Source: Macrosoma leucophasiata (taxonomy: Eukaryota > Arthropoda > Insecta > Lepidoptera > Hedylidae). Taken from it: a DNA stretch of 64,000 nt. The position numbers were made by a program, and so were the translations under genes. The notes below the pieces were generated by a model that searched no databases, was not told where the DNA came from, and was given only the letters and a program-made list of their open reading frames with translations. The stretch spans positions 17,968,501-18,032,500 of the forward strand of contig JAWQUS010000027.1 of NCBI GenBank assembly GCA_036365455.1, read 5' to 3'. Positions within the stretch are counted from its first letter, which is position 1. Each line of letters begins with the position of its first letter. Positions 1 through 10,841 of this stretch are shown here, in pieces.

Positions 1-211
1 CCGAAGGGTTTCTTGCCCGTTCTTCCCTGCCGGAAGTAATCGAATGGGCGGATCTTTGGCAATATACGACTTTATTCTGCCAACCTGTGCTTTATTTCAT
101 CATCCGCTCGAGTACCCACCTACAGATGCCCACAAACACGAGTAACATGTCGGCTTATGGAAAGACACGCCCACAATACTACCCACATGTCCGGACTGGA
201 GGCCCTCCTGC

Positions 212-213
<2 letters not shown>
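1..213. other. no feature recognised
   Basis: Mixed-composition sequence with no reading frame or repeat match elsewhere in the window that I could see. It runs directly into a TA microsatellite. Confidence 0.5.

Positions 214-256
<43 letters not shown>
214..256. repeat. (TA)n microsatellite
   Basis: About 21 uninterrupted TA dinucleotides, followed by AT-rich sequence to about 360. Confidence 0.97.
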
Positions 257-260
<4 letters not shown>

Positions 261-368
261 TCTGTATAATATATATAATATTTATTGATATACTTATCTA
301 TAATATGTTATAATTATAATCATCCAAGTTTGTTTCATTTATTATAATGTCATTCTCTTCTTTTAACC

Positions 369-516
369 AGTGTTGCACCTACATCGTTGATTTCTACACA
401 ACTCAATGGTTGACTGGTAGAAAACGCCTAGTGGCGTTAAGTCCGCCTTATCTATATTGTATGTGCATAAAAGTATAAATAAATAAATAAATACATAAAT
501 AAATAAATATACACAT
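369..516 (+). mobile_element. LINE-like 3' end, tail (AAAT)n
   Basis: It ends in a run of AAAT repeats preceded by TGTGCATAAAAGTATAAAT. The same block (GACTGG-CAGA/TAGA, ACGTCCGCCT-AT, TGTGCAT-AAAGT, AAATAAAT) is found at 32137-32268, where it interrupts a SINE. That supports a 5'-truncated retrotransposon 3' terminus. The lineage cannot be told from the untranslated end alone. Confidence 0.6.
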
Positions 517-640
517 ATAATTATGTTGATGATGATTACAAGGTCATCGTAAAAGATAGATCTTGAGGTTCTTTTTAAACGTAAACCTTGAGTCAGACCT
601 CCGAAGTGTATCCGGCAGCCCATTCCACAAGCGAGCATTT

Positions 641-716
641 TGCGGCAAGTATATTAGGTTATGCGGTGGTGCCTACGCCCGCAAGCTCCTTCGCTGGAGC
701 TCTATCACTAGTAAAA
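641..716 (+). mobile_element. family A retroposon fragment
   Basis: Matches the non-tail end of family A: GGCAAGTATATTAGG, then GCGGTGGTGCCTACGCCCGC, then an imperfect inverted repeat around GAGCTC, ending CCAGTAAAAT-like. Confidence 0.8.
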
Positions 717-939
717 TATAAATAATACTAGTATAATAAATGCATCAGTAGGATCATAGATTTATTATACTACTTCGTAAATCTATGAGTAGGACTGAGT
801 AGGGCTCTATCAATGTTGAGTATACATGGACATGAATAAATCGATGCGAGTTCGCCTGTGGCGATTAGTTTCGTGCGACAATGACAAGTGGTCAACTTGT
901 TCAAGGCTCGTTTTTTCTTTGTTATGAAGGTGAATGTTT

Positions 940-1125
940 TGAGAAACTACCATGCAGTTCACATGGATGCTACGTTAATATTTCGGCATATACATATTTA
1001 AAAAACAACCAGCGGTCGAAATGAAGAGGCGTTGTCATTCCTGGGGCTTATTGTTTCACCTAGAAATTATGGGGCTATACATTACCTACCATTTAAACGG
1101 AACAATATGCTGCGTTGGCATAGAC
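940..1125 (+). mobile_element. diverged family A fragment
   Basis: Weak but collinear similarity to family A: GCAGTTCACATGGATG, then GGTCGAAATG-AG-ATGCGTT-like words, then ATTACCTACC and CCGGAACA-like words. An old copy. Confidence 0.5.
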
Positions 1126-1136
1126 CTTATATTTTT

Positions 1137-1412
1137 TTATGTAATGAAAGTGGCAAACAAGCATACAGTTCACATTGATGTTAAGTGATGACTGCAGCCT
1201 ATAGACACCCACACAAAGACCAGAGGTCAAAATGGAGATGCGTTAGCACTTCTGAGGCCTAAGGTGTTATGCCTCTGTGCCGGAAATTACAGGGCCGTAC
1301 ATTACCATCTGACCGGAACACGATAGTGCTGAACACTACCATTTAGCGGCAAGTATATTAGGTAATACCTACGCCCGCGAGCTCCGTCATAGCTCTACCA
1401 CCAGTAAAATGG
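1137..1412 (+). mobile_element. family A retroposon, near full length
   Basis: In this orientation the poly(A) end is at the left (read as TTTTTTATGTAATG). It carries all family A landmarks: GTGGCAAACAAGCATACAG, GACTGCAGCCTATAGACACC, ATGCCTCTGTGCCGGAAATT, GATAGTGCTGAACACTACC, ending CTCTACCACCAGTAAAAT. Abundant, about 280 bp, with variable A-tails, so likely a non-autonomous retroposon. I see no tRNA-like head. Confidence 0.9.
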
Positions 1413-1414
1413 TT

Positions 1415-1507
1415 GAGTAAAAACCATATGGTTGGTAGATAAGATAATGCGGTGGTACCTTCGCCCTAAGAGCTCCAAGACTTAAATTCTACCACCAGCA
1501 TAAGTTA
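1415..1507 (+). mobile_element. family A end fragment
   Basis: A second, decayed copy of the CCACCAGTAA end (GATAATGCGGTGGTACC ... TCTACCACCAGCATAA) directly behind the preceding copy. Confidence 0.6.
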
Positions 1508-1756
1508 CTTGCCTTTTTAAGAATTCAACATGTAGGTAAGGCAAATATGATCAAATAAGGCACCGATATCTGATGATGATGATTTCAGGGTCAAACTGAT
1601 CCGGAAGAGCCCGGGTGGCTCGGTGACTCCTTACACGCCCGGGACCAAGACAGATTTAGATGGAGAACCTGAGTAGACTGGTCCGGCTGTAAACACCACC
1701 TCGACTATAATATGGCTAGTCCAACGCTGTACTCATTTGATGTACCTAATTATTCT

Positions 1757-2020
1757 TTACTAGCTGACCCGGCAAACTTCGTATTGCCTCAGAATGAAAT
1801 AATGCGTCAAAGGTTTGATAGATACGGACTATTTGAATGTGAAAATGAAATTGTGGTTTTTACTATTTCCCTTCAATTTCTTCATGTTTTCTTACCTTTT
1901 AAACTTTCCCTGGACTTCCAAAAAACAAAATTAGCCAAATCGGTCCAGCCGTTCTCGAGTTTTAGCGAGACTAACGAACAGCGATTCATTATTATATACA
2001 TATATAAACTACTATAGATT
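1757..2020 (+). mobile_element. retroposon-like repeat starting CTAGCTGACCCGGC
   Basis: Starts ACTAGCTGACCCGGCAAAC, carries AAATCGGTCCAGCCGTTC, and ends near TACTATAGATT. This layout recurs at 33089, 38250, 50727 and 59392 (CTAGCTGTGCCCGCGACTTC start; TAGTATAGAT-like end). Such elements are common in insect genomes and are usually read as RTE-like 3' ends or Helitron-type repeats. I cannot decide between these from sequence alone. Confidence 0.6.
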
Positions 2021-2076
2021 AGTATTCAAGCCATGGGATAATGCATCTCAAAATCTAACACCGATACTCTTAAATA

Positions 2077-2285
2077 AAATAAAATACGCTTACACTCACA
2101 GTCCCACATTAGGTAGGTAGGTGTCGTGGGTGCCGTTGTACACATACAAAACAAACACCCAGACCCAAAACAAATATCTGTAGGCCATACAAATATTTGT
2201 CCCGGTGCGGGGATATAACGTGCGACCCTTCGAATCAAACAGTCGTCTCACACCGCTGAACCCACCGGGTCATCGACCGAACGAA
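2077..2285 (-). mobile_element. SINE-C (tRNA-like head)
   Basis: Reads on the minus strand from GATGACCCGGTGGGTTCAG through GTGTGAGACGAC, box-B-like sequence, then ACAAATATTTGTATGGCC and a CACGACACCTACC-like body, ending in a TATTTTATTTTATTTA tail. Same family as 29308-29537, where box B (GGTTCGATCCC) is intact. Confidence 0.85.
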
Positions 2286-2803
2286 CTCTTATTCACACCT
2301 TTCTTGCATATTAGGTACGAACGTGATGGGTGTGATATTTTTTTTGTTATAAAATAGTAAAATTAAAACAAAGTCGGTATGTACAAAAATTATCGATATT
2401 TATTTGACTCTACAAATAAATACACTTTGCTAAACATAATATAATTGAATCTAGCAAAATAAGATACATTAACAATAAGAGCATGATAATACAGTGAGGT
2501 ATAAATAACGATATTATACAGTATAGATAAAAAACGCAATTAGGATACGTTTTAAATCGCTTTATAATTAATAATATAATAATATCCATTTTCTGACTTG
2601 TTATACGATATGCTACAAACCTCGTAATTTTACATTGAAATATATTTAACTCGCATCGGGTTTATTAAAAAAGAACATTTTATACAAATAACAGAATTTT
2701 CTACAAATTGAGTTGGTCAAGAGACCCTTGAAAATCACAGTTGAGTATTGAGATATACAAGCGAATTATTATAACATTTATTCATTACAATATATATTAG
2801 CTT
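2286..2803. other. no feature recognised
   Basis: AT-rich, no open frame of note, and no match to the other repeats here. Confidence 0.5.
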
Positions 2804-3506
2804 AGGATCCCACTGCAGAATCATTTCGCTCATCCAGATATGCTGCAAACCTATTTTTTACACATATTTATGATCTAGAGAAATTATATCCACTAGGTTG
2901 CCTTTCAAAAAATGACCGCAAGTATTTTTTCATTTTTTTTTTGGGAAAGAATTTTTTTTTTTTTCAGTAAAATATACGTCTACTTCATGGCAATATGTAT
3001 AATGACTAAAAAATCACGGCTGCTTAACGTTCCGCCCCGATAACTTTTTACGTCCATAACGTATACGTATTATTAATATACCAAATTAAAGCTAATTTTT
3101 TTCTTATTGTTATGACATACGGGAGCCAAATTAAATCGGCCGCAAATAAGCCGCCGCTATTAAAGATAAAAAAAAAATATTATTAAAAATAATTATTCTT
3201 CTTCTTCCGTGCCGTTATGTCCCATTCCTCTTGGGGTCGGTCCTCGTATCTTTTTGTATGATCCCCATCCAGGTCATAGGCGGGCGTCCTAAACCTCTAC
3301 TTGGTTCTGCAATTTCTAGAACCTCTCTGGTCATATGGTTAGGCTCTCTTTATAATCTAAATTATTAAAAATAATTGCGGCCAAATTTTGATAGGAAACA
3401 TAGTGGATATAATTATTATTTTTATTATATTCTCTAGATTATAAATATGCGTATAAATTAGGTTTGCAGCATATCTGGATGAACGAAATGATTCTGCAGT
3501 GGGATC
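2804..3506. mobile_element. TIR element with about 100-bp inverted arms
   Basis: The left arm starts GGATCCCACTGCAGAATCAT and continues ATGCTGCAAACCTA ... TATCCACTAGGTTGCC. The right arm, from about 3395, is its reverse complement and ends CTGCAGTGGGATC. Single arms of the same family recur at 11839 and 63405. Every end is preceded by TTA plus one base. A non-autonomous DNA transposon is likely; no transposase is visible in the AT-rich centre. Confidence 0.7.
3186..3345 (-). pseudogene. LINE reverse transcriptase C-terminal scrap
   Basis: On the minus strand this reads REVLEIAEPSRGLGRPPMTW followed by a basic stretch and a GAAGAAGAA tail. GRPP-x-TW motifs are typical of the C-terminus of LINE polyproteins. 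It sits inside the TIR element at 2804-3506 and is only about 50 codons long. Confidence 0.45.
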
Positions 3507-3689
3507 GTAACCCGTTAATGACTACAAGACAAATATACCATGAAATTTAAGTTTATTTCTTTAGAAATTCAAAAAGTGTGAACTGGTAGTATCCGTCACT
3601 AGAACCGGTACTACAGTACCCACCAAGTCTTTCAATATTTTAGTGAAAGACTTTAGGAAAGAGTTGTCGGCTCTTTGGAGCTCTTTCGC

Positions 3690-3830
3690 ACCTTACCTCG
3701 TCGTTTGTCGACGATTTCGATCAAGTTTTGACCAATACAGTGCTTACATAGGCAGTATGCAGTAGAGTTAACGCTCTACGAAATCGAAACTAGCTTATTG
3801 TCTCTTTCGTAGGCTCGATTATATTTCTGA
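3690..3830 (-). repeat. unclassified repeat family E
   Basis: Shares collinear words with 11636-11758, 55516-55668 and 56848-56935: (minus strand) GAGCCTACGAAAGAGAC, GCATACTGCCTA, GTA-GCACTG and GGTCAAAACTTGATC. No coding or terminal structure is evident. Confidence 0.6.
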
Positions 3831-3900
3831 CTGGGTACTGTCAACTCTCATACAAAGTACGTTTAAATAGAGGCAGTACAGCCTTTATTTTGCCAATTGA

Positions 3901-4166
3901 AAATTCAGACTACGAGTTGAGCTACTGCTTAGAAATTTTGAAATGTTTTGACTTTGATGATACCTAGGTATCATCAAAGTCAAAACATTTCAAAATTTCT
4001 AATAAATAATCGGGAATACGGGATAATCGGGGATACCTAGGTATCGTATTTTGTCAAATTAATGGGATCACCATTAATTTGACAAAATACGATACCTAGG
4101 TATCATCAAAGTCAAAACATTTCAAAATTTCTAAGCAGTAGCTCAACTCGTAGTCTGAATTTTCTA
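3901..4166. repeat. compound foldback (nested palindromes)
   Basis: The outer arms (about 3905-3968 and 4101-4165) are reverse complements, both containing GAGTTGAGCTACTGCTTAG on one strand or the other. Inside are a palindrome centred on CCTAGG near 3966 and another centred near 4070 (AATTTGACAAAATACGATAC on both sides). TACCTAGGTA occurs three times. Confidence 0.85.
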
Positions 4167-4670
4167 TGAGTGATTACGCTTATTCCCGATTATTTATTCG
4201 TGGATATCGACGCCTAATGTGTACCGGCTTTAAAACATTGCTTAGTCGTTATCAATGCGCTTGTGAAGGATAGGAAATAGTCCACCAGGTTCTCTAGTTC
4301 AGGGTTTTCTATAGAAAACGACTATTATGTGAAAGTATAAAATATAAAACGGCACCGCGGCCGTACGTGTTACTGGATAACATAAACATTTCAAAATATT
4401 TATTATAATTTAGGATTATTATGATATTATTATGTTCGAAATATTTCTTTTATAATTAATTGATTTCATAATTAAAATGGACCCAATACTGAGAAAAGTT
4501 TACTGTACAGAATGCAAATAATTATCATCAATTATTTTTTTTACATATAAAATTACTGCGTATTTATTATGCTAAGGCATGGCTTATATGAATACAATAT
4601 AATGATTTCACGCTATAAATTTTACTATCATTATGTGCTACGAACAACATGTATAGAAATGTAACTCTAA
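4167..4670. other. no feature recognised
   Basis: AT-rich spacer. TATTCCCGATTATTTATT at about 4180 echoes the AATAAATAATCGGGAATA inside the preceding foldback. Confidence 0.5.
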
Positions 4671-5133
4671 AGTTCGATTTACATCAAACGAACACAGAGC
4701 TAGAGCTAGAACAAAAGCATTCTTTTTCATAATGTTTTAGTGTAAACGAAAGCTAGATCATCTCAACGAATGTTCTTTGCTCATTCGTGTTGTGTTCACT
4801 GTGTTCTATTTTGGTAGGCTTCTATCATTAATAAACATTTTTCTTTAGACCAATCCATAATTTAATCGATAGGTTATGTATACACGCTAGCTATTTTGAA
4901 GAGACCGCTCAGGGGCGCGATCACGTTCGAATACGCAAGAACGCTCTAAGCAACTAACTGTGCGCGCGCTCTAGCGCCGTTTACATCGAGCGAGCATTCT
5001 TAGAATATTCCATAGAATCTTTGCGGATACACTAAGAACATCGGAATAATGCTCTACGCCTGTTTACACTAAAATAATTTGACATAGTGGTGATAGAATG
5101 AGCATTCGGTCGTCTGATGTAAATCGACCTTAA
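4671..5133. mobile_element. putative TIR element, about 460 bp
   Basis: The left end is AAGTTCGATTTACATCAAAC. The right end, reverse-complemented, is AAGGTCGATTTACATCAGAC. Subterminal parts also mirror each other (GAACATTCG- and GAATGCTCATTC-like words). No transposase, and the target duplication is unclear. Confidence 0.6.
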
Positions 5134-6186
5134 TACAATTATCGCTTCGATTTTGGTTTCATTTACGCAAACTAAATCTAATCATAACAAACGCTCACAC
5201 ATTCAACATAGACAATCGATTGGTCGCGACAAGGTCATTTCGCCGAGCGGCAAGGAAACGTCCAATAGCCTGACGCGCTGCGGTGGACCATATTTAAGCC
5301 CCGCCCACGGCCCACCACATTACGTGCAACCTAGATCATTACACTTATTTACATTGTTATTCGTAACGCATGTCGTACAGAAGTAGCACAGCGCATCCAT
5401 TTAAAAATGAAATACGAGTAAAATTAGATATTATATATCTCGTAAAAGATTGGATTTGGTTGTAAGGAAACGAAGATATTTAAAATTTATTCCACCTCTT
5501 GATACTTACAAAGGTTTTAAATAAAAAGTGCTCAAATCACTGCAGTAAGTATATTGAATATATATTATGATTTAACAGGGATCTTAGAAATAGGGAAATT
5601 TTAATACTAAGCCACCAAGATAATTACTTAAGTGACAGTTTTTGGCATATTTTTTAATATTTCTGTAAAAATCAATGTGTGGAACTTGCCATGATTCTTT
5701 GGAGATATGTTTCATTGATACATTGTATAATTATAATAATATAATTATAAGCACATACATAAATTATTAGCATTTTCAGGCAACCACTAATTCTACCGGT
5801 AGAAAAAGTGGAATGAATGGTTTTAAAGTCATATTATTATATTATAAGAACGACTAACAGTACTTGAGTCGTTTGAACACTTGAAAAGGTCTTTTTAAAT
5901 AATATATTATTATATTTTCTATCATAAAGTAATAAATTATTTGCGTTAACTAATTGTTACAAAAATGCACATTTCCCATTACCAAGTGAAGCCAAGGAAA
6001 AAGTACAAAATACAAATATATTTATTATTTTAAATCGATCGATTTGAATATTTTCTAGAAGTGAATTTATTACAAAATATTAGTATATTTCTATTCTGCC
6101 ATGAATTATGATGATGATGATGGTCATCCCATGAGCTTTAATTTTATTAGTTAGATAACTGTTCAAATAAATAATAATAAATAATA
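5134..6186. other. no feature recognised
   Basis: AT-rich, with one short GC-richer patch (5220-5330). The only frames are short and lack any family resemblance. No repeat match found. Confidence 0.5.
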
Positions 6187-6342
6187 TACGGCTCTGTAAT
6201 TTCCGGCACAGAGGCATAACACCTTGGGCCTCAGGAGTGGTAAAGCATCTGCATTTTGGTCTTTATGCGGGTGTCTATAGGCTGCAGTCATCACTTAACA
6301 TCAATGTGAACTGCATGCTTGTTTGGCACTTCCATTATATTA
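6187..6342 (-). mobile_element. family A, tail half
   Basis: Starts inside the element (CGGCTCTGTAATTTCCGGC) and runs to ACTGCATGCTTGTTTGGCAC and TCCATTATATTAAAAAAC. The CCACCAGTAA half is missing. Confidence 0.85.
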
Positions 6343-6366
6343 AAAAACAGAAAATTATACTATTAC

Positions 6367-6510
6367 TCCCCTATTCATAAACGTACATTAGATACGTTTT
6401 AGTTATAATATGCTTTATCTTTATCAGTCGCACTGTCAATTGCGTAGAATAGAAAAAGACAAAGGAGAGATTAGCAACACATTACCTAAAATGCTTTTAT
6501 GAATAAGGGG
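6367..6510. mobile_element. piggyBac-like MITE, copy 1
   Basis: 144 bp with inverted ends CCCC(T)TATTCATAAA and TTTATGAATAAGGGG. Flanked by TTAC on the left and TTAA on the right. The second copy at 35065-35209 is flanked by TTAA and CTAA. A TTAA target with C-rich TIRs is the piggyBac signature. No transposase. Confidence 0.6.
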
Positions 6511-6514
6511 TTAA

Positions 6515-6873
6515 TAATATATATAAAACTTTCGATTAATCAGCAGGTTCATTTGAACGCCTTGAAATGCTGACGGCTCGGCGGAATAGTCATAAATAAT
6601 TTATTATCCATATGCTTTCATTTTATTTCTCATGTTCTCGTCATGTCAAGACATTATTATGGAGTTATCAATCAACGCATTATTGAGCAATATTTTCCCT
6701 TGACTGCACATTTTCTACATTTGCTTTTATATACAGACATAATTAAATTTGCAACTTAAAACAACAAAAAAAAAACTTTGGAAATATCTACATACAAAGT
6801 GAGTTATAAAAAGTCCTATGTTGTATAAATAATTTGTAGGAAAAATGTAGTGTGAGGCTAAGGCTGCCGACAC
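6515..6873 (-). other. Snx4: probable 3' UTR / downstream region of Snx4
   Basis: Follows the Snx4 stop on the minus strand. Minus-strand AATAAA hexamers lie at 6600-6605 and 6622-6627, about 250 bp past the stop, and are candidate poly(A) signals. The exact transcript end cannot be read from sequence. Confidence 0.4.
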
Positions 6874-6924
6874 TCACGGCATGTTTTGAAGGCATTCTTT
6901 GATTTGTGTCCATGCTTGCAGGTT
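6874..6924 (-). CDS. Snx4: Snx4 exon 10 (terminal coding exon)
   Basis: Acceptor TTGTGTTTCCAG at 6925. Encodes residues 404-419 (NLQAWTQIKECLQNMP), then TGA at 6874-6876. The QAWT-IKEC pattern matches the conserved SNX4 C-terminus. Confidence 0.92.
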   Translation of the reverse strand, partial: NLQAWTQIKECLQNMP

Positions 6925-9900
6925 CTGGAAACACAAATTTCAAAATTAAAAATATGTTTTATGAATACATAAATAACAAGCTGCACACTGTGCGTGTTGC
7001 TCTACGCTACTAACTAGAAAATGACAGTGGCGCCATCTGTCGAAAATTGGGATGTTGACTTTTTTTTTCATTGTTTTTCCAAAAAGTATTGGATAAATAA
7101 ATATTATTTCTCTTTGAAACATAATTATAGTCAATAATGTAAGTGTTGTAGAAATTAAACTTGCGGATTTTCTCGCGTATACAACACTCCCAAACTTCTT
7201 ACACCCGACGTTTCGGTCGCTTTCCAGCTACCGTGGTCACGGGCAGACTGACTCACTCACTCCGTGGTCACTCAGTCTGCCCGTGACCACGGTAGCTGGA
7301 AAGCGACCGAAACGTCGGGTGTAAGAAGTTTGGGAGTGTTGTATACGCGAGAAAATCCGCAAGTTTAATTTCTACAATGTATGAAGCTCGCGAAAACCTA
7401 CGAAAACGTTAATAATATAAGTAATAGTAGACCTGTCAAGCAACAAATATTTTTTGCGTGCGCATCGGGTTGCATACATCCGGTCGCTGCTCAACAGCTT
7501 GATACGGCGATTCAAAACGTTGCGAGTAGTGTAATGACTCAAAACGATCCATATAAAATTGCAGCTGACTATGACGTTGCAGCGTGTACACACCGGCGAA
7601 TTGAATGGTGAAATCAAGAAATTGAAATTTTTCTTTCCCATTTTTCTTTATTTTCTAAAGTTCACTTCCACGTGTTATTGCGAAACAATAAACATATTAC
7701 AATTATTAAGGGCACAGCGACATCTCAACGATATTGTATAAACTGCAAAGTCTATCATATCTGTTGTATATCTATTAATTAGTTATCAATGGATGTCGTT
7801 CACCGACCCAAAATCGGTTAAAAATCAAAAAGGGAAGGCAAAATTTTACTTCTCGGTGTGGGACTTCGGTAGCTTAGTCTGGACTGGTTATCCTGAGGTT
7901 CGCAGGTTTGACTACTGTCCGAAGTCAAATTTTTCTTTCCCATTTTTTTTAATTTTCTAATAAATACCTTTTTTGCAGCTTTCACTTGTAACGCGATGAA
8001 ACCCACGAGAGACTCGTGCAGGTCTTTGTCTTTCTGCTTCTGGAAGTATTCTATCTCGACCGACGCTTTTTTAGTGAATTCCCTGCGACCAAAATGTCCA
8101 GTTCAATGGGCATTCTTAACTATATTAGTACACAAGTAACCCACCCCGGCTTCGCACGGGCGTAACAACCTACATTACTACTACTAAAACGGTACTAATT
8201 TATAGGGTTGCGAATGCGGTTATTTTCCCTTAAACCGATCCTGCTGTATCTGTTACATACTATCAACCCCAAAAACAACCCCTTAGGTTTCAAATTTCAC
8301 ATAATCCCGTCTTAGCAAAAACCAACATACTAATAATAAACCCCATGCAAAAATTTTAAACTCCTAGCACTTGTTGAAATAAAAACTAGTTTTCGGATTT
8401 ATCTCGCGTATATTAAACTAAAATGATTATTTAAAATCGAACCCGACGTTTCGGTTGCTTTTCAGCGTCCATAGACTCGGGCAGACTGAGGTGGTAATCG
8501 TCGGTTCTGTGGCGAGTTTTCGGTTTGACCAAACTCGAATACTCGCCACAGAACACAGACCAATTCCAAGAATGGTTCGCGAGGCTATTGAGATTAAAAA
8601 ACATCCAAATTTCAATAGAGAAGATGGTTGGCAATCATCGCCAACATGGGATCCAATACTCAGTAGAATAAAAGCCCAACCGCAACTGTCTGTAAGACCT
8701 CAAGATACAATTAGTAACTTTTGTGTTAATCCTGAACGCTACGCAAGACGTTTGCGAAATAGATGGAGGTTGCTGCACATAATAATTTTTCAAACTGCTG
8801 TCAGACGATTACCACCTCAGTCTGCCCGAGACCACAGAAGCTGAAAAGCGACCGAAACGTCGGATTCGATTTTAAATAATCATTTTAGTTTAATATACGC
8901 GAGATAAATCCGAAAACTAGTTTTATTTCAATGAGTGCAGCTCGCGAAAACCTAAGAACATACTATCCTAGCACTTGTACTTCATCGCTCGCCCACTCGC
9001 AACCTCAGTGTACGAGTCAGCCAACTGGTGGGCAAGAGGGGTTGCGGGCTGAAGGAGGGGAAATCAGGCGAGATGTCGAAATGTCCATTCTATACTTAGT
9101 GTTATCACATATTCTCTGCCATAAGGGAAATGTGCCATAATCGCCACGTTTTGGCGACGTTACCAATCTCCGAGAAAAGGTAACTTTCAGAAAATGGGAA
9201 AAGCCCAGCAGAACCAAAGATATAAGATTTTACACCTTTATCTCTTATAAGCCTCCGATCTGGGAATAGAATCCAGGACTCTAGGGTAGTATTAGAGATT
9301 CTTAGAGATATTTTTGGATTACAAAAGCGATGCCTCAGAGTTATAAATAGATCCTGGTATAAAGATAGCTGTCGGCCTCTTTTCAAATCCTTTAACATCC
9401 TACCTTTATCGTCTATGTACATTAAAGAGTTATGTATATTTGTTAAGAAGCATCCATATTTCTTTAAAAAATACACCGACGTTTGTTCTCGACAAAAGAG
9501 GGGCTTTTATGCTGATCTACTTTATCATCCTCCTTGCCATAAATACATCTATAAAAGAAATGCATATAATATGTGTATATCTGTTTATAACACCCTTCCT
9601 GCATTCATGAAAAAACTTGAGGGTAATAAGTTTAAACGAACCTTACATAAATGGCTTCTTGACAATTGTATATATATAAACGAATATAAAATATGTTGTT
9701 ATAATAATTCTAATTAATCCAATATATTATGTAAGTTTTCAATGACCTTAATCTAAGTAGACAATATCTATATATATAATTTTAATGTAATTCAACTCTG
9801 TATGACCTCAATCAATTTAAATAATGTAATAATAATTATCTTGTAAAATCAATAATGTATAATACATTTGCACATCCGCTTGCGGATTGAATACATGTTC

Positions 9901-10805
9901 TGACATTAAAATAGTATTAAGATCCTAAAAATGTTTGTAAAAATTGTATTCTAGCAAATAAATGACTTATCTTATCTTACTGCAGGTCGTGTCGGGCCTT
10001 GTCGGTATCTTGGCGTTGAGCGCGCGCCTGCTTCCATCTAAGCGTAAAAAGGCATGCGGAGAGAAAGAAATCTAGAGCGTCATAAAACTTGCAAGCAGAG
10101 TGGAATTAGGGATTCTTACTGCAGGTCGTGTCGGGCTTTATCTATGTTGGCGCGGTCGGCGAGTATCTTGGCATCGAGCGCGCGTGTGCTCTGGTCGCGT
10201 ACAATGTCGGGGTCGGTGGTGCCGAACAGGCGCGACATGATGCCCGACTTGCCGGCAGCCGCGCGGTTGCGTTCCGCTATCCTGTTCACGATTAAAAAAA
10301 CTTGTCACGATGTTGGGAGCTCATGCATCATATCCATTTTTTTATGTCTTCTAAAAAAGATCAGGATTATTCGAAATTTTATTTTTGTTCTTTATACCAA
10401 TTAGTGCAGGAAAACTTTCCTTTTGGATATCGCACCAAATGGATTACCATTGATAGTACTCACAGTTTGTTCTTTACATTATGTTCATGTACTGGAAACA
10501 TACCTAAATGGCAGATCCTTGAACTAGTCAGTGGCGGAGTACTTCTCGGTATTGACTGCACTTGGAACTCTGCCAAGTGAATAACCTTTATTATGACGAC
10601 CAAATTCATTCTTTTCTCAGTTTCTTTTGAAATGGGGAAATGGAGGAATTTGTAAATAATTGATTCTTTCCATATTATACATAATTGTTTCGTTTCTTTT
10701 TAATTCATTATGTGTTTTTGATTATTATTAGTGGTTATTCACTCTATGTAGTACAGACACGTTCGGGCACAGCAAAATTATTTTTATAAATAGGCAGACA
10801 ATATG

Positions 10806-10841
<36 letters not shown>

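Noticed and set aside
7372..7741. Overlapping frames on both strands in Snx4 intron 9.
   Set aside because: No domain, antisense overlap, and flanked by repeat ends; splice evidence places this DNA in an intron.
8455..8517. Extending the Penelope-like fragment to the upstream ATG.
   Set aside because: The upstream codons lie in the inverted terminal segment and carry no similarity to the protein family.
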